From Hamadaea tsunoensis DSM 44101 (GTDB taxonomy: Bacteria > Actinomycetota > Actinomycetes > Mycobacteriales > Micromonosporaceae), in assembly GCF_000428945.1 (NCBI RefSeq), contig NZ_AUAX01000046.1, positions 1 through 40,834 on the forward strand: a DNA stretch of 40,834 nucleotides. Direction: 5' to 3'. The notes under the pieces were generated by a model. The model had not been told where the DNA came from, searched no databases, and saw nothing but the letters and a program-made list of their open reading frames with translations. Positions 30,122 to 36,641 of the stretch are shown in pieces; the stretch's first letter is position 1, and each line of letters opens with the position of its first letter. A program made the translations under genes and the position numbers.

Positions 30122-30586
30122 CTACGCCCGACCTTCGTACGCGTCCCGTAGCCCCTGAACGTCGATCTTGCGCATTCCCATCATGGCCTGGACGACGCGG
30201 CCCGCCTTGGCCGGATCCGGATCGTTCATGAGCTCGATGAGCGTCTTGGGAATGATCTGCCAGGAGACGCCGTACTTGTCCTTGAGCCAGCCGCACTGGC
30301 TCTCCTCGCCACCGTCCGCGAGCAGGGCGTTCCACAGCCGGTCGACCTCGGCCTGGCCGTCGCAGTCGACGTAGAACGAGATCGCCTCGGTGAAGGGGAA
30401 CTCGGGGCCGCCGTTGAGCCCCACGAAACGCTGCCCGGCCAGCTCGAACGTGACCGTCAGCACGGTGCCGTCGGCGGTGTGGGCGACGTCGACGATGCGC
30501 CCGTCGGAGAAGATCGAGACGTAGTGCTTCGCGGCCTCCTCGGCGACCCCGTCGTACCAGAGATAAGGCGTGATTTTCTGCGTCAT
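30122..30586 (-). CDS. PhnB-like VOC-superfamily protein
   Basis: The 154-residue protein belongs to the PhnB/3-demethylubiquinone-9 methyltransferase-like group of the vicinal oxygen chelate fold (MTQKITPYLWYDGVAEEAAK, YVSIFSDGRI, FELAGQRFVGLNGGPEFPFT, CGWLKDKYGVSWQIIPKTL). Despite the Pfam name these small proteins are not methyltransferases; their role is unknown. ATG at 30586 is clear by homology, and GAGAAT lies 6 nt upstream as a possible weak leaderless -10. It leads a two-gene unit with the TIGR03089 gene and diverges from the kinase-like gene about 190 bp away. Confidence 0.86.
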   Translation of the reverse strand: MTQKITPYLWYDGVAEEAAKHYVSIFSDGRIVDVAHTADGTVLTVTFELAGQRFVGLNGGPEFPFTEAISFYVDCDGQAEVDRLWNALLADGGEESQCGWLKDKYGVSWQIIPKTLIELMNDPDPAKAGRVVQAMMGMRKIDVQGLRDAYEGRA

Positions 30587-30778
30587 CCACCCATTCTCGC
30601 GGCGCGTACCGACAATTTTCCGCGTGTCGTGAAAAGCATGCAGGTCAGGGGCCTGGATCGCGGCGAATTTCGGCACTGGCTGAAATACGGCAGCCACCGG
30701 CTTTCCGCAGCGCCACACTTGTGGTGCACTGTGCCCTGGTCAGTGGAGAGGGATCAGCGCAAACACTCGGGAGCAGCG

Positions 30779-33277
30779 GTGGTCGAACCCCTCGTCGGGG
30801 CGGTGCTGAGCGGGCGGTATCGCCTGGTGCAGCCGATCGCGACCGGGCAGTCGGGCGGCGTCTGGGAGGCGCACGACGACGTGCTCGGCCGTTCCGTCGC
30901 CGTGCGCGAGCTGCGGCTGGGCGCCGACGTGCCGGCCGCGGTCCGGCCCGGACTGCTGCGCCAGGCGGCCGCCCAGGCCCGGGCCACCGGCCGGCTCGCC
31001 CACTCGGGCATCGTGACCGTCTACGACGTCCTCGAGGACGACGACCGCGCGTGGATCATCATGCAGCGGGTCGTCGGCCACTCGCTCGCCGACGACGTGG
31101 CCGCCGACGGGCCGTGGTCGGCGCCCCGGGTCGCGCGGCTGGGTCTGCAACTCGCCGACGCGCTGGCGGCCGCGCACGCGACCGGCCTGGTGCACCGCGA
31201 CGTGCGGCCGACCAACGTGCTGCTCGCCGACGGCGGCGGCCCGATGCTGAGCGACCTCGCCACGCCGCAGATCGCCGCGGTCGGTGCCGTGGCCGACCTC
31301 GCCGCGACCCACCGCGCGGCCGGCTACGCGGCCCCCGAACTGTCCCGTCGGGAGCGGATCACCGTCGCCGCCGACTTCTACAGCCTCGGCGCGACCCTCT
31401 ACTTCGCCCTGACCGGACGCGTACCGTCGGGCGGGAGCACGCCCTGGCCGCAGCCGGACAGCCCGGTCGCGGACGTGATCATGAGCCTGCTCGCCGACGA
31501 TCCCGCCCAGCGCCTTCCCCTGTACGCGGCCGTCGACCGGCTCACCTCGGTCGTCGGAGCCGTGAGCGCGGAGTCCGCCGAGATCCCGGAGAGCGTGGAG
31601 GCGCCGCGGCCCGGCCGGCTCCGCCCGACGCCGCTGCCGCCGATCGAGGTCTCCCAACCGCCGCCGGAGTACCCGCGGTCGCGGCGCCGGACCATGCTCG
31701 TCGCGGGCAGCCTGGTCGCCGTCCTCGCCGTCGCCGGGGTGGCCTTCGCGCTGCGGCACTCGTCGGCGCCGGCGGACTCCCCGGGTACGCACAACGCCGG
31801 CCCGCAGCCGACGGTGTCCCCGGCCGCCACCGGCCCGGACACGATGAGCCCGCAGCCGCCGTCCGGCGTGAAGGTGTCCGGCCGGACGACGACCGCGATC
31901 ACGCTGGCCTGGGACCCCGCGATCGACGACGTCGGCGTCATCGAGTACCGGATCTCCCGCAACGGTACGCAGGCCGGCACGTCCCCGACCCCCGGCTATG
32001 TCGACAGTGGACTGAAGGTCGACACGGGCTACACCTACACCGTGGTGGCGGTCGACGCGGCGGGCAACGTCTCGCTGCCGAGCGCCAAGACCGCCGCGCG
32101 TACGCTCAAGGTGCCCGACGTCCGCAAGCCGACCTCCCCGGCCAGGGTACGCGTCGTCGGCCGGTCGACGACCTCGATCGCGCTGGCCTGGAACGCCGCC
32201 ACCGACGACGTGGGCGTGACCGACTACCAGGTCTTCCGCGACGACCGCCGGGTCGGGAGCACGACCCGGCCGAAGTTCACCGACGAGGGCCTCACTCCGG
32301 AGTCGACCCACTCCTACACGGTGCGGGCCGTCGACGCGGCGGGGAATCTCTCGGCGTACAGCGGGCGGGCCTCGGGGACGACGCTGAAGACGCCGGACAC
32401 GACGGCCCCGTCCGTCCCGAGTGGACTGACTGCGCTGCGGACCACCACGTCCTCGGTGTCCCTGCGGTGGAACCCGTCCATGGACGACGCCGGCGTCGTG
32501 GACTACCTCGTGGCCCGGGACGCGCTCGCGGCGGTGACCGTGGACACGACGTCCTATGTGGATTCCGGTCTGGCGATGGGCACGTCGTACACCTACTCCG
32601 TCAGCGCGCGCGACGCGGCGGGCAACGTCTCGGCACCGGCCAAGCTCACGATCACGACCGTCAAGCCGCAGGTCGTCGGGCTCACCACGGTCGCCGGCGG
32701 GGGAGCCGCACCGGGCTGCCAGGTCACGGTACGCACGACGGTCGCCGTGTCGGCCGGCCCGGTGACCGTGCAGCTCGCGGTGACGATCAACGGCGCGAGC
32801 AGTTCCACGAGCGTGGTCTTCACCGGCAGCGGCCCCCAGTCGCGCCAGGTCGACGTGGGGACCGCGGCGTCGGGCAGCGACGGCAGCGCCACCGTGAGCT
32901 CCACGACCCCCAACGCGGTCGACTCGTCCGCCGACTGGAACGCCCAGGCGGGCTGCCAGCCGGGCTTCACGCTGACCGACGCGGCCGCCTCGGCCGGCGA
33001 CTGCGGCACCTCGCCCGTCCAGGGCTCGATCACCATCGCCGCCCAGCACAACGCGGGGCCCGTCGCGTACACGGTGGTGATGAACGTGGACGGGCAGGAG
33101 GCGGCGAGCACGACGGTGACGGTGAGCCCACACGACTCGCAGCCCGTGGCCCTGACCTCGGCCACCGCGTACGCCGAGGGGACGCACACGGTGAGTTTCA
33201 CGGTGTCCGGCGCGAGCGGCAGCCGAACGGCCGCCGCCGGCGACGTAACGGTGCTCGCGTGCCCCCAGCAGGGATGA
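30779..33277 (+). CDS. Membrane Ser/Thr kinase-like protein with FN3 repeats, probable pseudokinase
   Basis: The 832-residue protein has an N-terminal protein kinase fold (about 13-260), one transmembrane segment (about 306-324), a Pro/Ser/Thr stretch, three fibronectin type III domains (about 355-441, 447-540, 546-625) and a beta-rich tail with paired cysteines. Key kinase residues differ: the VAIK lysine is Arg43 (VAVRELR), the loop reads HRDVRPTN with Arg143 for the usual Lys, and DFG is DLA at 159-161. Asp141, Asn146 and Asp159 remain. The glycine loop is ATGQSGGVW. It probably has little or no kinase activity and may bind extracellular polymers through FN3. GTG at 30779 follows GGGAG; GTG at 30743 is the alternative. 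Confidence 0.88.
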   Translation: MVEPLVGAVLSGRYRLVQPIATGQSGGVWEAHDDVLGRSVAVRELRLGADVPAAVRPGLLRQAAAQARATGRLAHSGIVTVYDVLEDDDRAWIIMQRVVGHSLADDVAADGPWSAPRVARLGLQLADALAAAHATGLVHRDVRPTNVLLADGGGPMLSDLATPQIAAVGAVADLAATHRAAGYAAPELSRRERITVAADFYSLGATLYFALTGRVPSGGSTPWPQPDSPVADVIMSLLADDPAQRLPLYAAVDRLTSVVGAVSAESAEIPESVEAPRPGRLRPTPLPPIEVSQPPPEYPRSRRRTMLVAGSLVAVLAVAGVAFALRHSSAPADSPGTHNAGPQPTVSPAATGPDTMSPQPPSGVKVSGRTTTAITLAWDPAIDDVGVIEYRISRNGTQAGTSPTPGYVDSGLKVDTGYTYTVVAVDAAGNVSLPSAKTAARTLKVPDVRKPTSPARVRVVGRSTTSIALAWNAATDDVGVTDYQVFRDDRRVGSTTRPKFTDEGLTPESTHSYTVRAVDAAGNLSAYSGRASGTTLKTPDTTAPSVPSGLTALRTTTSSVSLRWNPSMDDAGVVDYLVARDALAAVTVDTTSYVDSGLAMGTSYTYSVSARDAAGNVSAPAKLTITTVKPQVVGLTTVAGGGAAPGCQVTVRTTVAVSAGPVTVQLAVTINGASSSTSVVFTGSGPQSRQVDVGTAASGSDGSATVSSTTPNAVDSSADWNAQAGCQPGFTLTDAAASAGDCGTSPVQGSITIAAQHNAGPVAYTVVMNVDGQEAASTTVTVSPHDSQPVALTSATAYAEGTHTVSFTVSGASGSRTAAAGDVTVLACPQQG

Positions 33278-33290
33278 TTAGCATGCGATC

Positions 33291-34118
33291 ATGCACCCGC
33301 TCAGCCTCTGCCTCTGGATCCTCGCCGCCGCCTGTGCCACGACGTGGCTGCTGTCCCTGATCACGCACGAGCATTCGTGGGTCGACCGGATCTGGTCGCT
33401 GATCCCCGTGGCGTACGTGGCGGTCTACGCGGGTGCGGCGCACTTCCGGGACGCCCGGCTCAACGTGATGCTGGTGCTGGTCACGCTGTGGGGAGCGCGG
33501 CTGACCTTCAACTTCGCCCGCAAAGGCGGCTACAGGCCGGGCGGTGAGGACTACCGCTGGCAGGTCCTGCGCGGCCGGATGCCCCGGTGGCAGTTCGAGC
33601 TGTTCAACCTGTTCTTCATCACGGTCTACCAGAACGTCCTGCTGCTGCTGATCTGCCTGCCGGCCCAGGTCGCGTACAAGCACCAGGGCGGGTTCGGGCT
33701 CGGGGACGTGGCGGCCGCGACGCTCTTCCTGCTGCTGCTCATCGGCGAGACCGTGGCCGACCAGCAGCAATGGAACTTCCACGCCTGGAAGGCCGCCGAG
33801 ACCGCCGCAGGGCGTACGCCCGATCCCCGGTTCCTGCAGTCGGGACTGTTCGCGTACTCGCGGCACCCGAACTTCTTCTTCGAGCAGGCCCAATGGTGGG
33901 TCGTGTACGCCTTCGGCGCGCTGGCCCTCGGCCGGGTGTTCCACTGGTCGATCATCGGCGCGGTGCTGCTGAGCCTGCTGTTCGTCGGGTCGACCCGGTT
34001 CACCGAGAGCATCTCGCGCTCGCGCTACCCCGAGTACGCCGACTACCAGCGCCGGGTCTCCGCGGTGATCCCGTGGTGGCCCAAGGCGGCCGGGGCGGCG
34101 GTCAGCCGATCACGATGA
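33291..34118 (+). CDS. DUF1295 membrane protein (steroid 5-alpha-reductase-like)
   Basis: The 275-residue protein has about six membrane segments. Its C-terminal signature SRHPNFFFEQAQWW with YPEYADYQRR belongs to DUF1295, related to steroid 5-alpha-reductases and isoprenylcysteine methyltransferases. The likely activity is an NAD(P)H-dependent reduction of a lipid substrate, which is inference from the fold. ATG at 33291 has TAGCAT (33279-33284) exactly 6 nt upstream; this -10 begins 1 bp after the stop codon of the kinase-like gene, so it may have its own promoter. The 3' end overlaps a convergent gene by 17 bp. Confidence 0.87.
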   Translation: MHPLSLCLWILAAACATTWLLSLITHEHSWVDRIWSLIPVAYVAVYAGAAHFRDARLNVMLVLVTLWGARLTFNFARKGGYRPGGEDYRWQVLRGRMPRWQFELFNLFFITVYQNVLLLLICLPAQVAYKHQGGFGLGDVAAATLFLLLLIGETVADQQQWNFHAWKAAETAAGRTPDPRFLQSGLFAYSRHPNFFFEQAQWWVVYAFGALALGRVFHWSIIGAVLLSLLFVGSTRFTESISRSRYPEYADYQRRVSAVIPWWPKAAGAAVSRSR

Positions 34119-34557
34119 GCAGGACCTCGTCCTCGTCGAGGCCGGCGATCGAGTCCGACAGGACGGCCATGCTCTCGTCGATGGCCGCGGTCAGCTCCTC
34201 GTCCTCGAAGCCGTAGCCCATGTCGTCGAAGTACGCGGCGATCTCTTCCAGCGCGTGGTTGGCCGGATCGAGGTCGGGCAGGAAGCTCTTCTGCTCGGCC
34301 GTGATCAGCACCGCGTAGGAGAGCAGTTCGCTCAGCGACTCGGTGTCGGCGTCGAGCTCGGGCGCACCCAGGTACGCGCCCCGCTCGTCGAGGTACTCCA
34401 GCAGGTACAGCATGCAGTAGCCGGACCAGCCGTAGTCGTCGTGGACCCGCCGGCCGTGCTTGCGGATCGCCGTCATCAGAGCATCGGCGTCGTCGGCCCG
34501 GACCAGGTCGTCCAGATCGGAACGGTGCAGGACGTTGAACGTGGCGATGGCGGACAA
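34102..34557 (-). CDS. Hypothetical acidic protein
   Basis: The 151-residue protein is strongly acidic, predicted helical, and has no signal peptide or membrane segment. Notable stretches are IRKHGRRVHDDYGWSGYCML, YLLEYLDERGAYLG and a C-terminal EDEELTAAIDESMAV. I do not recognise a family. The start is TTG at 34557, supported by GAGGAGG at 6-7 nt upstream. Codon use is like its neighbours. It lies 109 bp downstream of the VOC gene on the same strand; a GTCCGGATCCGGAC palindrome in that gap (34633-34646) may be an operator or terminator stem. Confidence 0.72.
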   Translation of the reverse strand: MSAIATFNVLHRSDLDDLVRADDADALMTAIRKHGRRVHDDYGWSGYCMLYLLEYLDERGAYLGAPELDADTESLSELLSYAVLITAEQKSFLPDLDPANHALEEIAAYFDDMGYGFEDEELTAAIDESMAVLSDSIAGLDEDEVLLIVIG

Positions 34558-34666
34558 GGGGTTCCTCCTCGCGAGGCGTACCGGCGAGGAATCCTCTCAC
34601 GCCCAGGTTGCCGATGACGCCCCGGTCGCACGGTCCGGATCCGGACTCCCCACGCTGTTCCCGAGC

Positions 34667-35053
34667 TCAGTTCGACTGGGCGATCTGCAGGAGGTTGCCG
34701 CAGGTGTCGTCGAGCACCGCGGTCGTGACCGGCCCCATGTCCACCGGCTCCTGCACGAACTTCACCCCCAGGGCGGACAGGCGGGCGAACTCGGCGCGGA
34801 CGTCGGCGACCGCGAAGGAGTTGACCGGGATGCCGTCGGCCATCAGCGCGGCCTTGAACGGCTTGGCGGCCGGGTGGGCGTCCGGCTCCAGCAGCAGCTC
34901 GACCCCGTCCGGGTCCTCCGGCGAGACCAGGGTCAGCCACCGGTGCTCGCCCATCGGCACGTCGTGCTTCTTCACGAAGCCGAGCTTGCCGGCGTAGAAA
35001 TCGAGAGCCTTGTCCTGATCGTCGACGAGGACGCTGGTGACAACAACGCGCAT
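34667..35053 (-). CDS. VOC/glyoxalase-family protein
   Basis: The 128-residue single VOC domain begins MRVVVTSVLVDDQDKALDFY and continues KLGFVKKHDVPMGEHRWLTL, then FAVADVRAEFARLSALGVKF and ends TCGNLLQIAQ, typical of glyoxalase/bleomycin-resistance-fold proteins. ATG at 35053 has AGGAG 5 nt upstream and overlaps the ArsR stop codon; ATG at 35056 is equally in frame. The overlap shows that it is co-translated with the ArsR gene and is probably part of its regulon. The ligand is unknown. Confidence 0.88.
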   Translation of the reverse strand: MRVVVTSVLVDDQDKALDFYAGKLGFVKKHDVPMGEHRWLTLVSPEDPDGVELLLEPDAHPAAKPFKAALMADGIPVNSFAVADVRAEFARLSALGVKFVQEPVDMGPVTTAVLDDTCGNLLQIAQSN

Positions 35054-35334
35054 CATTTCTCCTCAGTGGACGGCAGCCATCGTGCGACGGCCTGCCGGAG
35101 CGGCGTGAGATCGAGATGGTGGAACTTGTAACGGCCGTCGCGCCTGGTCACGACCAGGCCGGCCTCCTCCAGCACGGCCAGATGCTGCGAGACGGCCTGC
35201 CGGGTGGAGGCCAGGCCGTGGCGCATGGCCAGGCGGGAGCAGATCTCGAACAGCGTCTGGCCGTCCCGCTCGGCCAGCTCGTCGACGATCTTCTGCCTGG
35301 TGGGGTCGGCGAGCGCCCGGAAAACATCCCCCAC
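35053..35334 (-). CDS. ArsR-family winged-helix regulator
   Basis: The 93-residue protein is a compact ArsR-type helix-turn-helix regulator (VFRALADPTRQKIVDELAER, then the recognition region TRQAVSQHLAVLEEAGLVV and the wing RRDGRYKFHHLDLTPL). No cysteine pair typical of metal sensing is seen, so it is more like the SdpR-type group found next to VOC or SRPBCC genes. GTG at 35334 is preceded by TATGGT at 6 nt, a leaderless arrangement. An inverted repeat in its promoter suggests autoregulation. It overlaps the VOC gene. Confidence 0.9.
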   Translation of the reverse strand: MGDVFRALADPTRQKIVDELAERDGQTLFEICSRLAMRHGLASTRQAVSQHLAVLEEAGLVVTRRDGRYKFHHLDLTPLRQAVARWLPSTEEK

Positions 35335-35370
35335 AGGCCCACCATAGGCAAGCCGTCACTTGCCTGTCAA
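35335..35370 (-). promoter_or_regulatory. ArsR promoter with operator in the spacer
   Basis: On the minus strand TTGACA (35370-35365), an 18-bp spacer and TATGGT (35346-35341) lie just before the GTG start. The spacer is an inverted repeat, AGGCAAG-N6-CTTGCCT (35346-35365), placed to block RNA polymerase when ArsR binds. Confidence 0.7.
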
Positions 35371-35405
35371 TCACCGCCGTCCCCGCGCCCCACGCCGCCC
35401 CCCTC

Positions 35406-35570
35406 ACGCCCGGCCCCCTTGCGCCCGGCCCCCTTGCGCCCGGCCCCCTTGCGCCCGGCCCCCTTGCGCCCGGCCCCCTTGCGCCCGGCCCCCTTGCGCC
35501 CGGCCCCCTTGCGCCCGGCCCCCTTGCGCCCGGCCCCCTTGCGCCCGGCCCCCTGGCCCCCGGCCCCCTT
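35406..35570. repeat. Near-perfect 15-bp tandem array, 11 units
   Basis: The unit GCGCCCGGCCCCCTT is repeated about eleven times; the first, ninth-to-tenth and last units carry changes. Because 15 is divisible by three it stays open in several frames, but the predicted peptides are simple repeats without a gene context. It runs into the palindromic repeat at 35584. Confidence 0.92.
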
Positions 35571-35583
35571 GCGCCGCCCCTGC

Positions 35584-35655
35584 GACGATCTTGCGCGAAT
35601 GTACCGGCTTTTCGGGCATTTCAGGCAGAATTCGAGGCATTCGCGCAAGATCGTT
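35584..35655. repeat. 72-bp palindromic repeat, copy 3 of 4
   Basis: GACGATCTTGCGCGAATG (35584-35601) pairs with 35638-35655 (one end mismatch). The 36-nt loop is more diverged than in the other copies. It is flanked by the 15-bp array on the left and a 21-bp array on the right. Confidence 0.88.
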
Positions 35656-35659
35656 GGGA

Positions 35660-35743
35660 GTGGACGCAAGGCCGCCGGGGGTGGACGCAAGGCTGCCGGG
35701 AGTGGAGGCGAGGCCGCCGGGAGTGGAGGCGAGATCGTCGGGA
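35660..35743. repeat. 21-bp tandem array, four units
   Basis: Four units of 21 bp beginning GTGGACGCAAGGCCGCCGGG (later units GTGGAGGCGAGGCCGCCGGG) reach to 5 bp before the MarR stop codon. The last unit contains GATCGTCGGG, echoing the palindrome arm. Confidence 0.8.
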
Positions 35744-35748
35744 GTGGG

Positions 35749-36162
35749 TCAGAGGCAGCGGCGCAGGAGCGCGGTGAGCGTCGCGCGTTCCTCGGCGGAG
35801 AGCGGCGCGAGCACCTCGGCGGTGACCGCCTCGGCCGTCTGCTCACAGGCTTCGAGCTCGCGGACGCCGCCCTCCGTGAGGGTCACGAGGTGCCGGCGGC
35901 GGTCGGCGGGATCGCGCTCCCGCCGGGCCAGGCCGGCCTGCTCCAGGGCGTCGATCGTGCGGACCAGGTCGCTGGGGTCCTGGCCGAGAAGATCGCAGAG
36001 GTCGCGTTGAGAGCTGGGGCCGCGTTCGGTGAGGGCGGCGAGGACCGCCATCTCGCGGAGCGTCCGGCCGCGTCCGGCCAACTGGTCCATGAGGCGCCGG
36101 CGGCCTCGCTTGCCGAGCTGGGAGAGCTGGTAGACGGGGAGGGAGTGGAGGCGGTCGACCAT
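35749..36162 (-). CDS. MarR-family regulator
   Basis: The 137-residue winged-helix protein shows the MarR pattern: LREMAVLAALTERGPSSQRD, LCDLLGQDPSDLVRTIDALE as DNA-binding helices, and RRERDPADRRRHLVTLTEGG as the wing. ATG at 36162 has TATCCT exactly 6 nt upstream, suggesting a leaderless transcript. The gene diverges from a VOC gene 29 bp away with a TGGTAA-G-TTACCA palindrome between them, so it likely represses itself and that gene in response to a small aromatic or electrophilic ligand (inference from the family). Confidence 0.9.
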   Translation of the reverse strand: MVDRLHSLPVYQLSQLGKRGRRRLMDQLAGRGRTLREMAVLAALTERGPSSQRDLCDLLGQDPSDLVRTIDALEQAGLARRERDPADRRRHLVTLTEGGVRELEACEQTAEAVTAEVLAPLSAEERATLTALLRRCL

Positions 36163-36168
36163 GGGTTC

Positions 36169-36189
36169 AGGATAGTTGGTAAGTTACCA
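36169..36189. promoter_or_regulatory. Divergent MarR/VOC promoter region with operator
   Basis: TGGTAA-G-TTACCA (36177-36189) is a perfect palindrome. It overlaps TAAGTT (36180-36185), the predicted -10 of the VOC gene, and lies 2 bp from TATCCT (36174-36169, minus strand), the predicted -10 of marR. Both hexamers are 6 nt from their start codons. Confidence 0.65.
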
Positions 36190-36191
36190 CT

Positions 36192-36566
36192 ATGGCTAAC
36201 TACCCACGAATCTACCCGCGCGTCATCGCCGACGACTTCGCCGCCACCGTCCGCTTCTACACCGAGACGCTCGGCCTCGCCGCCGAGAAGGTCGTGCCCC
36301 AGTTCGAGTACGCGAGCTTCGACTTCGACGGTGAGACGGGTCTGGCGATCCTCGGGCGCGCGGCGCTCGGTGCGGCGGTCGCGACCGAGCCCGGCCGGGG
36401 TGCGGGGATGATGCTCGTCCTGGTCGTGCCGGACGTCGACGGACTGGTCGCGCGGTTGCCCGCCGAGGTGGTCGTCGCCCCGCCGGCCGACCGTCCAGGA
36501 TGGAACCTCAGGTCGGCGTACGTGCGCGATCCGGAAGGCAACCTCGTGGAGATTCAGACCTACTGA
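36192..36566 (+). CDS. VOC/glyoxalase-family protein
   Basis: The 124-residue protein is a single VOC domain: NYPRIYPRVIADDFAATVRF, YTETLGLAAEKVVPQFEYAS, then LVVPDVDGLVARLP and a C-terminal YVRDPEGNLVEIQTY with the typical metal-ligand glutamate. It may be a glyoxalase, dioxygenase or binding protein. Divergent placement from a MarR gene with a shared operator suggests it handles the MarR effector. The ATG at 36192 is directly preceded by the -10 and 6 nt, with no ribosome-binding site. Confidence 0.87.
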   Translation: MANYPRIYPRVIADDFAATVRFYTETLGLAAEKVVPQFEYASFDFDGETGLAILGRAALGAAVATEPGRGAGMMLVLVVPDVDGLVARLPAEVVVAPPADRPGWNLRSAYVRDPEGNLVEIQTY

Positions 36567-36571
36567 AGTGG

Positions 36572-36600
36572 TTGACGCGCTCGTTGTACGCAAGTTAGTT
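36572..36600 (+). promoter_or_regulatory. Promoter of GH35-type gene
   Basis: TTGACG (36572-36577), a 17-bp spacer and TTAGTT (36595-36600) lie 41 bp upstream of the GTG start. ACTT and AAGT half-sites at 36602-36617 around the likely transcription start could bind a regulator. Confidence 0.55.
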
Positions 36601-36641
36601 TTACTTCCGAAATAAGTACCGCGATAGCCGGGAGTACGGGC

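Noticed and set aside
35367-35846. Minus-strand frame with a KGAGR repeat protein
   Set aside because: It arises from the 15-bp tandem array, which is open in several frames. There is no ribosome-binding site or flanking domain.
36177-36189. parS or dif-like recombination site
   Set aside because: Neither this palindrome nor the others in the window match the parS or dif consensus. Position and size fit a MarR operator better.
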